DNA of 64,000 nucleotides from Clostridia bacterium (GCA_017942005.1 JAGAVJ010000014.1:36390-100389); one strand, 5' to 3'; shown: positions 27,496 through 36,372, counted from the stretch's first letter. The notes: a model not told the origin generated them from the sequence alone. Translations and numbers: made by a program.

Positions 27496-28797
27496 TCATC
27501 TGCGCTTGGATTGTATCCATGCCGCACACAATCGGTACAGATCATAGGCATGTGCAAGCGGCATTTTATAGTCGCTTTCCACACGCTGCCGCCGCTTGTT
27601 TGTCGGTTTTTTCTTTTTGATGCGGTAAAAGCAGCAGACGCTTGCTGCAAGCAGCGGAACGTTATAGTTGATATCCAGCATGAACCGCTCAGACATCCCA
27701 TACAGCGCCATAATCAAAAGTCCAAACAGCAGCGCACCGTCCCGTCTTTCGCAGGTCTTTTTCAGCGCATACAGATACACAAGCAAAAAGGTTATCCCCG
27801 GCAGAAGTCCGTTGTACAAGAGGACACGCATATAGGAATTATCCAGAATCAGCCGGTCGATGCCCGTGTACTGCGACTGAAGCGTGCTGACAAACGGCAG
27901 TCTTTGCCCAAACAGGGTAATGCCGTACGATTCAAAGCACTGATTGGCAAACCGGAAGCGCTTGGTAAAAATATCGTCCACAAGCTCCCAAAACGCATTC
28001 CCTTCTTCAAACAGAACCGTACCCAAAAAGCTGACAGCCAATAAAAGGAGCACCAATCCGCATAAAATCCAGTCAAAGTGCGGAATCCGATAAAGATATT
28101 CCTCAATAGAGCGAAAGATATACGCGCCGACCACAATTACAGCCATAATCAAAATACTCGTTTTGCTGTAGGTCAGGTAATAAGAGCCAAACGCGAGAAA
28201 TCCCCACAAAATCGCATCCAGAAGATTCATGCGCCGAAAGCGCAGACAGAACCATACAAGGCACAGGCACGCAATGTTGACGCCGAGCACGTTTCTGTGA
28301 CAGAAGCCGTAGGTGTTGTATATCTCCCCCCAGCCGTTGTCGTATATCAATTCCGGCAGAACGCCGAGCGCATACAAAAACAGGGTGATGGGAATACTTG
28401 CCGCTTTGACGGTTCCAAAAACAACTGCCAGCTGTTTGGGCAGTACATCCTTTGCCCCGACTGCGACAATGGCGCATTCCATCAGGGAAAAGTCCCGGCT
28501 GCACAGAAAGGACAGCGTCCCCATCAGGTACAGAAACAGCACTCCGATCAACTCATGCGTGCGGTAGCGTGCGAAAAACAGCGTTTTGACGATCATAACA
28601 AGGTATAGAAAATTCCGGAACAGGTACAAGGGACGCAGCCATCCCGCACCGCTGCTGATAACGGATGTATTTTCGATACAGTGGATGACAAGAAGAAGCA
28701 GAAATGTACACCAGAAAATCAGATTTCCCAGCGTCTGCTTCGTCTTTTTCTGCACAGCCTGATCGAGCAGGCCAAGCCGCTGTGTTAGACTTTTCAT
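27496..28797 (-). CDS. O-antigen polymerase-like membrane protein (Wzy, second copy)
   Basis: The 433-residue protein has about ten membrane helices with GFCHRNVLGVNIACL and a large loop ending LILDNSYMRVLLYNGLLPG, both characteristic of Gram-positive Wzy-like polymerases. A basic cytoplasmic tail (KKKKPTNKRRQR) closes the protein. AAGGAG lies 9 nt before the ATG. Next to a flippase and two glycosyltransferases, it gives this half of the locus its own assembly machinery. Confidence 0.8.
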   Translation of the reverse strand: MKSLTQRLGLLDQAVQKKTKQTLGNLIFWCTFLLLLVIHCIENTSVISSGAGWLRPLYLFRNFLYLVMIVKTLFFARYRTHELIGVLFLYLMGTLSFLCSRDFSLMECAIVAVGAKDVLPKQLAVVFGTVKAASIPITLFLYALGVLPELIYDNGWGEIYNTYGFCHRNVLGVNIACLCLVWFCLRFRRMNLLDAILWGFLAFGSYYLTYSKTSILIMAVIVVGAYIFRSIEEYLYRIPHFDWILCGLVLLLLAVSFLGTVLFEEGNAFWELVDDIFTKRFRFANQCFESYGITLFGQRLPFVSTLQSQYTGIDRLILDNSYMRVLLYNGLLPGITFLLVYLYALKKTCERRDGALLFGLLIMALYGMSERFMLDINYNVPLLAASVCCFYRIKKKKPTNKRRQRVESDYKMPLAHAYDLYRLCAAWIQSKRR

Positions 28798-28892
28798 TGA
28801 GAGGTCTCCTTTTGTTTCCCTGTTTCACCGCAGTCATACAATCAAACCGTCATATCCCCATGAATCATGCGTAATGATGCTTCATCAAATTT

Positions 28893-29933
28893 CTATTTTC
28901 CGAGTGCACTGCGCAAACGTGCTTTATCTTCCTCATGCAGCAGCGCTTCTGTCTCTTTTTGAAGCGTTTTGGAACGCATTTGCTTTATGATGCGCTTTTC
29001 CGCTTCATAGATAGGAAACAGATTTGCCCGACTGCATGCAAGAAGCAGCCGTTCCTTTTTGCCAAGCGGCTTATACTGGGTCCGTTTTGCAGCAGCTTCT
29101 GCAATTTGCTCCCGGTTTCCGCCTTTGCAGGCGGCATACAAAAGCGCCCCGTATTGTCCCGCAAAATAGGAAGCGGAATCCTCTTTGGAAAGTGCAGCCA
29201 GCATATCGGAAAACTTCTCCCAAAGCATCTGCTTTGCCAAAAGAAACCGTGTATAATCAGGGGCGTTTGAGTAGCCTTCCATTTCCTTTACAATGCTGAC
29301 CTGCGCGCGTGTCACCGCTTTGTAGCGGGAAAAATACCGCAACCCGAATTCAATATCCTGATGCCGAAAAAAATGTTCGTCAAAGCCGCCGATGGCACGC
29401 ACGCACGAAGCGTCCACAAACAGGTTGCTCCCTGTTCCAAGTGCCGTCTCTGAAAATAGCAGCTCACGGGCAAAGTCTTCTCCGTTTTTCGGCAGAATGC
29501 GATCCCACACCACACCGCCGCAGATTTTTATAACGCCGCACAATACCGCACTGCATGCGGGATTGCGGGCAAGCGCGTCGACACAGTCTGCAATATGTGT
29601 TGAAAAATAGAAGTCGTCGTTGTCGAGAAAGGCAATGTATTTGCCGCGGGACACGTTGATTCCGGTATTTCTTGCCGCCGCACCGTTGCGGTTTTCGGGG
29701 TGTCGGATATATACCGCCTGCGGATACTGCGCCATCACCGCTTCTGTTCTGCGGCGTTCTTCTGTGCCCGGCTGATTGTCGTCCACAACAATCAGCTCAA
29801 TGTTTTGATAGGTCTGATATAAGACACTTTCTACAGCCCGCGGCAGATATGCTTCATTGCGGTAGGTGGTAATGATAACGCTGACAAGCGGCTGTGCATA
29901 CTCCCCCGGATTCCATGCGTTTTCTTTGGTCAT
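28893..29933 (-). CDS. Glycosyltransferase family 2
   Basis: A 346-residue GT2 with QPLVSVIITTYRNEAYLPRA at the N-terminus, LIVVDDNQPGTEE, and YIAFLDNDDFY as metal-binding motif. It has no membrane helix, and the C-terminal ~100 residues are helical. It resembles the GT2 at 15102-16076 in the DDNxP.T..E segment, so the two may be distant paralogues. ATG 29933 (MTKENAWN) follows the SD-hairpin leader. The frame is open to 30086 only because the leader happens to lack stops. Confidence 0.86.
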   Translation of the reverse strand: MTKENAWNPGEYAQPLVSVIITTYRNEAYLPRAVESVLYQTYQNIELIVVDDNQPGTEERRRTEAVMAQYPQAVYIRHPENRNGAAARNTGINVSRGKYIAFLDNDDFYFSTHIADCVDALARNPACSAVLCGVIKICGGVVWDRILPKNGEDFARELLFSETALGTGSNLFVDASCVRAIGGFDEHFFRHQDIEFGLRYFSRYKAVTRAQVSIVKEMEGYSNAPDYTRFLLAKQMLWEKFSDMLAALSKEDSASYFAGQYGALLYAACKGGNREQIAEAAAKRTQYKPLGKKERLLLACSRANLFPIYEAEKRIIKQMRSKTLQKETEALLHEEDKARLRSALGK

Positions 29934-29988
29934 GATGATCATTATAACTTTTACGCGTTTACGAAACTGGTAAAATGTTATCTCCTTT
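29934..29988 (-). promoter_or_regulatory. SD-hairpin-start leader of the GT2 gene
   Basis: Minus strand AAAGGAG (29988-29982), stem ATAACATTTTAC...GTAAAAGTTAT with a 15-nt loop (29981-29944), then AATGATCATC and ATG 29933. The SD-start distance is 48 nt linearly and 10 nt if the stem forms. The preceding GGGAAAT...ATTTCCC inverted repeat lies at about 30034-30061. Confidence 0.7.
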
Positions 29989-30082
29989 CTCTGTGCCGTC
30001 CCCACAGGCGATGAAACTGCAAACGCACAGTACGGGAAATCATCGTGAAAAATAATTTCCCATAAAAAATGGGTTTGGACTT

Positions 30083-31159
30083 TCAACTGCCCACTTTGGG
30101 GTTCTGTTCACGCATCTTTGCGGCAACCGTTTTCATCGCCGCTTCCGGCAAATAGCACCGTGCTCTTTCCAGACATGCCATGCGCATACCGTCCACTTCC
30201 CCCGGATGCTCCACCGCGTACAGAACACGCTCGGATAAGCATTCCGGTTTGTCTGCCGGATAAATCCATCCGGTCACACCGTCCTCTACAAACGATGCAT
30301 TGAAGTGCCAATCCGATGCAATGACAGGCAGTCCCACCGCATAAGCGTCAATCAGCGTACCTGGCATCCCCTCTCCGCGATAGGTCGTTGGGAACAACAG
30401 CATAAAGCAGTCTCCAAGCACGCGTCCGCTTTCCTTTGACGGTATACAGCCTTCGTATGTGACACAGTCTGCATATTCCCGCAGCAATGCGTCAAACTCT
30501 GTGCGGTATGCATCCTCTATAGGACCGTAAATCCGAAGCACAGCACATTTTTTGCCCCGTATCCGGTTGGCAGCTGCAACAGCCGCCGCCGCTTCGCCAA
30601 TTCCCTTTTCCCGCAGTACGCGGCTGAAGGTGGCAAACACAAACGGTCCTGCATGATCAGCCCACATCCGCACCGCATCCGGCGCAGCAATTTCCAATTG
30701 CTTGAAGTTTGGCAAAACCTCCGCATTGTCAACGCCAAGCGCCTCCAGCTGCGCCTTCATCTCCGGCGTCTCCACCCAGTTGACGCAGAAGCGTCTGAGC
30801 TGTTTTTGCAGTGCAGGCCGTTCCGCGGCTTCCGTGGGCAGTGCGCCGCCGATGACATCATGGTACAGCTGTCGTTTAAAAATTTTGTTGAGGGCTGTGA
30901 TCAGAGGAAAAAAGAACGTGCGCCCATTGCGGGAAAGTAAGACAAAGATATGCGGACAGGCAGCAAATGCACACAGCGTTTGCCATAAAATCGGCAGCAC
31001 ATGACGGCTGTACTTGTAGGTATCCACACAGCGAATGTGTGCCAAAGGAAAGGCTTTCTGCAAAGCATCCTGCAATTCCCGTGTTTTTTGTGTCTGACCG
31101 TCACACAGCGCAGTTCCCTTCGCAACACGCCCGATGATGGCAATTTCTGTTTTTTGCAT
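30083..31159 (-). CDS. Glycosyltransferase family 4
   Basis: The 358-residue protein has a GT-B layout: N-terminal TEIAIIGRVAKGTALCDGQT, ATFSRVLREKGIGEAAAAVA as hinge and donor helix, and PTTYRGEGMPGTLIDAYAVG with the E-x7-type donor motif, followed by VIASDWHFNASFVEDGVTGW. It has no membrane segment. It is the first gene of the second polysaccharide transcript, about 200 nt from a good promoter. The sugar specificity cannot be deduced. Confidence 0.86.
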   Translation of the reverse strand: MQKTEIAIIGRVAKGTALCDGQTQKTRELQDALQKAFPLAHIRCVDTYKYSRHVLPILWQTLCAFAACPHIFVLLSRNGRTFFFPLITALNKIFKRQLYHDVIGGALPTEAAERPALQKQLRRFCVNWVETPEMKAQLEALGVDNAEVLPNFKQLEIAAPDAVRMWADHAGPFVFATFSRVLREKGIGEAAAAVAAANRIRGKKCAVLRIYGPIEDAYRTEFDALLREYADCVTYEGCIPSKESGRVLGDCFMLLFPTTYRGEGMPGTLIDAYAVGLPVIASDWHFNASFVEDGVTGWIYPADKPECLSERVLYAVEHPGEVDGMRMACLERARCYLPEAAMKTVAAKMREQNPKVGS

Positions 31160-31250
31160 ATCTGTTCATGATAACGTATACGGCTGTAAACGTTATATCC
31201 TTTCGTTATAGGAAAACCTGTTTTCCGTGGAATGCTTGCATTCCGCTCTA
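31160..31250 (-). promoter_or_regulatory. Structured leader of the GT4 gene
   Basis: Minus strand: hairpins GGAATGCAAGCATTCC and GGAAAACaGGTTTTCC (about 31247-31211), AAAGGAT (31203-31197), stem ATAACGTTTAC...GTATACGTTAT (31196-31171), then CATGAACAGAT and ATG 31159. The order of upstream hairpins, SD, hairpin and start is the same as in the other copies. Confidence 0.68.
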
Positions 31251-31360
31251 TTCTGTGCCTGACTGCAAGCGGTTATGACACAAATTTACCACAATGAAAC
31301 AAATGTCTTTGAAAGATTGTTCCCTTAAGTATTTTATCGTTCTTTGTAAATATACATATA

Positions 31361-31389
31361 ATTATAACAGAAATCACGGAAAAATGCAA
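31361..31389 (-). promoter_or_regulatory. Sigma-A promoter of the second polysaccharide module
   Basis: Minus strand TTGCAT (31389-31384), 17 nt, TATAAT (31366-31361), about 200 nt before the GT4 start. The rest of 31260-31569 holds no credible gene. Confidence 0.7.
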
Positions 31390-31569
31390 TACGCGCCATT
31401 CTGTGTTAACAAAAAATACACGCTTCTATCATGTTCCAATCGTGATTTGCACATGTTTGTCAAAAAAGAGGTGCGGCTGCAAAAAAAGAGGACCACTGCA
31501 CCGAAATGCAGCAGCCCCCATACACTTCCGCCGTTTGCGTTTTTTGCGCTGCTTTTTGCACTGCGCCCT

Positions 31570-31908
31570 TTACAGGTCGTCCGCATCCTGCTGCGGCTTT
31601 ACACGGTCATCCATACGTTCTAATTGCAGATTGGATACAGGCTGATACGTCTTTCCGCCGAAAACAGCGGAAGTCGGCGTGCCTGTATCGGAAAGTCCCG
31701 CATACATACCGTTTCCCGTATGCTTCGCACCGCGCACCGTTCCCGTATACATACCGTCGGGGTCGGTTTCGTTTCCGGTATCCAGATATGCGTTTGTGAC
31801 CTCACGGACAATGCCGCGCACCCTCTCACGCTTTTTTTCCGCAGATAAGTTTTTATCTTTTGCCATTTTTTGCGTTTCCCCCATTTCATTTGCACTGCTT
31901 GTGCTCAT
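31570..31908 (-). CDS. Small charged protein with C-terminal QDADDL tail
   Basis: Up to 112 residues, hydrophilic, with no signal peptide or membrane segment. It has a Lys/Arg-rich helix (SAEKKRERVRGIVREVTNAY), then Gly/Thr-rich repeats DPDGMYTGTVRG and GNGMYAGLSD, and the tail KPQQDADDL. Small proteins with a DPDGxYTG element and an acidic DADDL end are seen in Clostridia, with no function known to me. The alternative start MAKDKN at 31866 has GGGGGAAA upstream and may be the true one. It stands alone between two transcription units. Confidence 0.55.
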   Translation of the reverse strand: MSTSSANEMGETQKMAKDKNLSAEKKRERVRGIVREVTNAYLDTGNETDPDGMYTGTVRGAKHTGNGMYAGLSDTGTPTSAVFGGKTYQPVSNLQLERMDDRVKPQQDADDL

Positions 31909-32035
31909 CGCCTGTAGTATTGCCGAATATGGGATGCTTCATACAGTCAAAAAATGGGAAATATGCTTTGCAGTTTCATTGTCCCAGGGCAGTCACAGCT
32001 TCAGGCAGAAAGCCACCCCTTCAACCGCGTATATA

Positions 32036-33541
32036 TTATGTATTTTCAAGGAATGTGGCAATAAACTTTTCGCCGTCCTTCTCCATACCCTTTTTGCGCT
32101 TTTCGTAGTCGGAGGCATAGCTGTTTGAACGTCTGGAACGGAACGTGACGTCTCTCAAAAGAATCGAAACGTCTGACCATCTGTTGATATGAATGAGCGC
32201 AATATCTGTGCACATGCCGTCACGCACCAAATCAATCATCTGACCGGATGCATTGTCCCGGATATATTTATTCTTCAAAACGGTTTCATAATAGACTGGA
32301 CTGACGTTCTGATAGCCTTGAAATGCCATTTCTTCGAGCACAGCGCAGGAAGCCTCGACCTTCTGACAATTATACGGCAGCGACATAAATCGGATGACTT
32401 CAAATACATAACTGTGGTATTTTTCCTGCTCCGAATCCAGCTTCGGTGTCGGAATCACACCGTAGTCCATTGTCATATCACGCAGATACTCGGCGCTTTG
32501 CAGCTGACCGAACAAAAACATACTGCGCTCTCCGCTGAACTGGCGCACGGCATTTTCAATTTCAGTAGTTTCAATGTCAGAGCCGTATATAATGCCGGGT
32601 GTTTCAAATACAACGCTGTACAGGCGGCTGACCACATCCATCATCGCTTCACTGTCTGCGACAAGGTGCGGAATTCCGTCTGCGTCGCGCTCTGTCAGCG
32701 GGACGCCGGTACAGTATTGCAGCGCCATGATATCCTGATTCCAGCAGAGTCTGGCGCCGATGCGGTCGTCCTCGTCCGCCTTATTGTTGCCATTTAAGTC
32801 GGTATAGACGGTCTGGGAAATGCTTTTCAGCGTATCGTAGGTCCAGTCGCCGTCAAGCACCGTCTGATACATGCCGTCAGGGTCTTCAAAATAGTTCTGG
32901 TACATCTGCTTGTTGTAATAGACGCAGGAAAGATACCGCACACGGTCAATGGTACAATCGCCCACCAGCGTATAGATGCGGTCTTCTCCAATGGAGCCTT
33001 CCCGCATATAGGCAATATCCCACCACGGTTTGTCATAGCTGAGATACGGCGCGTCGTTAACGTTCATCAACAGTCCCTGCGGAATCAACTTTACGCCGCT
33101 CCACTGCGTCATACAATAAACGTCAAAGGTAGAATCGTTTGCAAGCAAAATTTTCTGTACCTCATCGGCACAGGAACCCTGCGCCACACCGGGGTCCTCA
33201 AAGTCAATGGTACAGTTCAGCTTTTCCTGTACTGCAAGATTCTGCATATATACCGCGTCGTCAAGCACATCTCCGGATTGTTCCCCGGCTATATCCGTAT
33301 AGCTCGGCCATCCGGTGGTGTACCACATGTGTACCGTCTCACCGCCAAGATCAAGATTCTCCGGAATTCCGGAAACCTCCGCCGGTTCCACAACTTCTGT
33401 CTGCGTGAGAGCTGCCGCAGTATCCGCATCCTTTGTTTCCGTTTCGTCTGCGTTTTTTGTCTGGCAGGATGCAAGCACAGCAATGCATAACAGAAGAAGA
33501 GCTGCTCCGGCTCCTCTTCCCCCAATCGTTCCTTTTTTCAT
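32036..33541 (-). CDS. Extracellular solute-binding lipoprotein (ABC sugar-binding type)
   Basis: The 501-residue protein has a lipoprotein signal with LASC and Cys26 as the lipidated residue. After an Asp/Glu/Thr linker comes a family-1-like binding fold with DKPWWDIAYMREGSI, LDGDWTYDTLKSI and VIPTPKLDSE, common to the paralogues at 43515 and 59018. It also carries an EF-hand-like calcium loop DLNGNNKADEDDRIG. The YYETVLKNKYIRD segment near the C-terminus is the family signature. It probably captures an oligosaccharide for an ABC importer, but no permease gene is in the window. AAGGAG precedes ATG 33541. Confidence 0.88.
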   Translation of the reverse strand: MKKGTIGGRGAGAALLLLCIAVLASCQTKNADETETKDADTAAALTQTEVVEPAEVSGIPENLDLGGETVHMWYTTGWPSYTDIAGEQSGDVLDDAVYMQNLAVQEKLNCTIDFEDPGVAQGSCADEVQKILLANDSTFDVYCMTQWSGVKLIPQGLLMNVNDAPYLSYDKPWWDIAYMREGSIGEDRIYTLVGDCTIDRVRYLSCVYYNKQMYQNYFEDPDGMYQTVLDGDWTYDTLKSISQTVYTDLNGNNKADEDDRIGARLCWNQDIMALQYCTGVPLTERDADGIPHLVADSEAMMDVVSRLYSVVFETPGIIYGSDIETTEIENAVRQFSGERSMFLFGQLQSAEYLRDMTMDYGVIPTPKLDSEQEKYHSYVFEVIRFMSLPYNCQKVEASCAVLEEMAFQGYQNVSPVYYETVLKNKYIRDNASGQMIDLVRDGMCTDIALIHINRWSDVSILLRDVTFRSRRSNSYASDYEKRKKGMEKDGEKFIATFLENT

Positions 33542-33570
33542 AACGATCTCCTTTCACAAATTCATATTGA

Positions 33571-34416
33571 TTATACGATCATGTTATATCCGTAATCATT
33601 GAGACAACGCCTGAAGCCGTCTGTGGTTGTGTCAAAATAGATACCCTGCTGCTTTATCTTGCTGCAATCCATCCACAAATTATGCCGTCTGCGTTCCGTA
33701 TCCTGTACCCGGTATGCGGTACCCAGTGCATGCAGCAGCGACTGCACCGTTTCCAGCATATGCAGACTGTTTTCACTGCCATAGTTATAAACGCCGCCCG
33801 GCAGATCAAAAACACGGTCAAGCTGTTCCACAACCTGTCTTACATAAGTAATCCCGCGATACTCTTCAGAAGAAAAACACAGTTCCTTTCCCTGCAGGAC
33901 AGCACCTATTGTGTTCAAAAGAAAATTTCCCCGATTCGCATGCGCATACATCGGCATATCGTACATCCAGGTCGCACGCAGCAGCACTGCATCCGGGGAA
34001 ATAGCAAGTACCCGTTCTTCTGCTTCCAACTTATGCCGCGCATACAGATTCGCAGGTGTAGGCAAAACGTCGCTTTCCCGATACGGCCCCTCTTCTGTGC
34101 AGCCGGTGTATACCTGATCGGAACTGAATGAAATCAGTTTGGCATTCACACAATTGGCCGCATCCGCCAGCAGAACGGGAAGCTTGACATTGGCTGCATA
34201 GGAAGCCTCCGGATTTTTTTCACAGACTCCAATATCCGAAATGGCGGCGGCATTTAAGATAATGTCAGGATTGTGCACTTTGATAAAATCCGTCAGTGCC
34301 TCTCCTGCGGCTCGAACAAGTTCACTCGGAACACAAATTGCATCCGGATAATGCTGCACCGCGCGCGCACCGACAAAGCCGTGCGTTCCTGTAATCATAA
34401 TGGTGGGATTTTTCAT
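33571..34416 (-). CDS. RmlD-like NAD(P)-dependent sugar reductase/epimerase
   Basis: The 281-residue extended SDR begins PTIMITGTHGFVGARAV (Rossmann TGxxGxxG). It has LNAAAISDIGVCE, a Ser-x-Asp in FSSDQVYTG, and the catalytic YARHK (Y-x3-K). The substrate domain RGITYVRQVVEQL is RmlD-like (dTDP-4-dehydrorhamnose reductase family). It may make a deoxysugar for the polysaccharide, though rmlA, rmlB and rmlC are absent here. Its start has its own AAGGAAAAG site close to ATG 34416, downstream of the structured leader. It lies 30 nt before the binding-protein gene and is likely co-transcribed. Confidence 0.82.
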   Translation of the reverse strand: MKNPTIMITGTHGFVGARAVQHYPDAICVPSELVRAAGEALTDFIKVHNPDIILNAAAISDIGVCEKNPEASYAANVKLPVLLADAANCVNAKLISFSSDQVYTGCTEEGPYRESDVLPTPANLYARHKLEAEERVLAISPDAVLLRATWMYDMPMYAHANRGNFLLNTIGAVLQGKELCFSSEEYRGITYVRQVVEQLDRVFDLPGGVYNYGSENSLHMLETVQSLLHALGTAYRVQDTERRRHNLWMDCSKIKQQGIYFDTTTDGFRRCLNDYGYNMIV

Positions 34417-34440
34417 ATCTTTTCCTTAAATAAAATAATT

Positions 34441-34558
34441 TTATTTATATGACCATAACTTTCACTTTCGTGAAAGTTATCTCCTCTCATTGTGGAGTTG
34501 TGACCGCCCGCAGGCGGTTAAGTCACAAAACACGGTTTGAAAGATTTATCTTTCAAAC
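34441..34558 (-). promoter_or_regulatory. Structured leader, second full copy of the 13.7-kb element
   Basis: Minus strand: hairpin GTTTGAAAG...CTTTCAAAC (34558-34535), an extended hairpin TTGTGAC...GTCACAA enclosing CCGCC/GGGCGG (34528-34498), GAGGAG (34486-34481), stem ATAACTTTCAC...GTGAAAGTTAT (34480-34455), and GGTCAT. Here about 30 extra nt (AAATAAAATTATTTTATTT hairpin plus AAGGAAAAG) separate it from ATG 34416, so the gene also has a normal site. Confidence 0.72.
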
Positions 34559-34644
34559 TTTACGCCTGTGTTTATGAATTCATGCTGCCATAAAAACAAA
34601 TGCGTAAACATCCGCTTTTCGCCGTTGATCGTTGCTTTGCGACT

Positions 34645-34674
34645 ATTATACCATAGTCTTTTCCGCATTGTCAA
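34645..34674 (-). promoter_or_regulatory. Sigma-A promoter of the reductase/binding-protein operon
   Basis: Minus strand TTGACA (34674-34669), 18 nt, TATAAT (34650-34645). It reads through the structured leader into the gene at 34416. Confidence 0.8.
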
Positions 34675-34732
34675 GTAAATATAAAAATTTCATCTGTGAA
34701 TCGAATTTTATGCATTCCGACAACAAAAAATC

Positions 34733-34761
34733 TTGACAAACCGCGCGGCGCATGTTATAAT
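34733..34761 (+). promoter_or_regulatory. Sigma-A promoter of the fucosidase gene
   Basis: TTGACA (34733-34738), a 17-nt spacer, TATAAT (34756-34761): consensus, 75 nt before the start codon and divergent from the promoter at 34645-34674. Confidence 0.88.
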
Positions 34762-34835
34762 GAAAAAAACATACCATGTATGTGATCATCGACATCTCAC
34801 CATGCATATTTTATTTGAAAAGGAGAACGTTATTT

Positions 34836-36077
34836 ATGGCTATTCCGGTACCGGAAAAACGTGTGGCTGCATTTGAGAAGTTCGGCTTCGGCATGTTCAT
34901 CCACTGGGGACTTTACTCTCAGATGGGGCAGGGCGAATGGATTCAGAACATCGGCAAAATCCCAATGGAAGAATACCAGAAATTGCAGAATACGTTTACC
35001 GCATCCAAGTTCGATGCACACAAAATCGCAGAAACGGCAAAGGCTGCCGGGGCAAAGTACATCACGCTGACAACCCGTCACCATGAAGGCTTTTCCCTTT
35101 ATGACACAAAGGGTCTGAATACCTTCGACGCACCGCACAGTCCCGTCGGGCGCGACCTGATCCGCGAATATGTGGATGCCTGCAACGATGTCGGCATTGT
35201 GCCGTTTTTCTATCATACCACATTGGACTGGCACGATCCGCGCTTTGACGGAGATTTCAAGGCATATTTGCAGTATCTGCGCGATTCCGTGGAAATTCTC
35301 TGCTCCAAGTACGGTAAAATCGGCGGTCTGTGGTTCGACGGCAACTGGTCAAAGCCGGATGAGGACTGGGAAGAGGACAAGCTGTATGCAGTCATCCGCC
35401 GTCATCAGCCGGACGCAATTATCGTCAACAACACCGGACTTTCCCACCGTGGAGAGATGGGCAACACAGAGCTTGACTCCGTCACATTTGAACAGGGCAG
35501 ACCGGAGCCCTTGAACCGTGAGGGAATGCCCAAATACATGGCGGCTGAAATGTGCCAGACCATCAACGCACACTGGGGCTACGGCTATGCGGACGTCAAC
35601 TACAAATCGCTTGCACATTTGATTGAAACGCTCTGCGCATGCAGAAAGGTCGGTGCAAACTACCTTCTGAATATCGGACTGACTGGAGAAGGCGAGATAC
35701 CGCTTTTGCAGGAAGCGCTTCTGCGCGGCATCGGCGATTGGATCCGCATCACAGGCAGCGGCATTTATGACGGCAAACCCTGCGGTGTACACGGTGTGGA
35801 AAATCAAAAGAACTTTGCACTGCAAAACGGCAATACCATGTGGTTCTATATCCACGACCTCGGTGTGGTCGGAGACGCAAACGTGACGGTAGAGGGCGGC
35901 GGCGCTGGAGAAAAGACATTCGTCGGCATCCAGGGTAAAATCAAGTCTATCAAATGGACGGACTGTGATGAATCGCTTTCCTTTGTGCAGGACGGCGATA
36001 CGGTAAAGCTCAATGCCACAGGATACCCTTATGGAAAGAGTCTTGTTGTGCGTGTCGCAGAAGCAGAGCTTGCATAA
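34836..36077 (+). CDS. Alpha-L-fucosidase, GH29
   Basis: The 413-residue protein is a single GH29 catalytic domain with FEKFGFGMFIHWGLYS, TTRHHEGFSLYDTK and GGLWFDGNW; the Asp of WFDG is the expected nucleophile, and GANYLLNIG closes the barrel. A C-terminal beta domain follows. It releases terminal alpha-L-fucose from glycans. There is no signal peptide, so it is cytoplasmic and probably acts on imported fucosylated oligosaccharides. ATG 34836 is chosen for AAAAGGAG 10 nt upstream; the longer frame from 34776 starts at the transcription start. It is monocistronic, with a strong promoter and terminator. Confidence 0.93.
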   Translation: MAIPVPEKRVAAFEKFGFGMFIHWGLYSQMGQGEWIQNIGKIPMEEYQKLQNTFTASKFDAHKIAETAKAAGAKYITLTTRHHEGFSLYDTKGLNTFDAPHSPVGRDLIREYVDACNDVGIVPFFYHTTLDWHDPRFDGDFKAYLQYLRDSVEILCSKYGKIGGLWFDGNWSKPDEDWEEDKLYAVIRRHQPDAIIVNNTGLSHRGEMGNTELDSVTFEQGRPEPLNREGMPKYMAAEMCQTINAHWGYGYADVNYKSLAHLIETLCACRKVGANYLLNIGLTGEGEIPLLQEALLRGIGDWIRITGSGIYDGKPCGVHGVENQKNFALQNGNTMWFYIHDLGVVGDANVTVEGGGAGEKTFVGIQGKIKSIKWTDCDESLSFVQDGDTVKLNATGYPYGKSLVVRVAEAELA

Positions 36078-36127
36078 ACACGAAAAACAACACAGTAAAA
36101 GCAAACAACCAAAGAAAGCATATGGAA

Positions 36128-36174
36128 AATCATTGCAGCACAGTGTTTTTTATGCACTGCTGCAATGATTTTTT
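36128..36174 (+). terminator. Rho-independent terminator of the fucosidase gene
   Basis: Stem AATCATTGCAGCA-CAGTG ... CACTG-CTGCAATGATT followed by TTTT, starting about 50 nt after the stop codon. Confidence 0.88.
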
Positions 36175-36197
36175 ACATTTCATTCCCACATTGACCC

Positions 36198-36226
36198 TTG
36201 ACAAACAGGGTATTTGCGTGTATACT
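36198..36226 (+). promoter_or_regulatory. Sigma-A promoter upstream of rlmH
   Basis: TTGACA (36198-36203), 17 nt, TATACT (36221-36226). Confidence 0.82.
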
Positions 36227-36244
36227 TATATAATGCTATAATAT

Positions 36245-36354
36245 AAGGAAGTTTCAAATCGTTTGAAGTGCTTCACTGTTTTGAAACGATTGGGGAAGTC
36301 TACATAAGGGACTTTTTGAAAAAAGTCCCTTATGAATCCCCAAAAACTTTTATC
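36245..36354 (+). promoter_or_regulatory. Structured leader of rlmH
   Basis: AAGGAA (36245-36250) is followed by an inverted repeat GTTTCAA...TTGAAAC (36251-36286), and a nested hairpin TTGGGGA...TCCCCAA enclosing ATAAGGGACTTTTT/AAAAAGTCCCTTAT (36290-36343). It ends AAAACTTTTATC before the first in-frame ATG (36355). No other ribosome site precedes either candidate start, so the SD-structure-start arrangement applies here too. Confidence 0.55.
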
Positions 36355-36372
36355 ATGGGTGTTTTACGCTTT

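Noticed and set aside
29934..30086. N-terminal extension of the GT2 gene back to the GT4 stop
   Set aside because: The frame is open by chance across the leader hairpins; the GT2 family N-terminus starts after MTKENAWN and the extension starts with TTG without SD.
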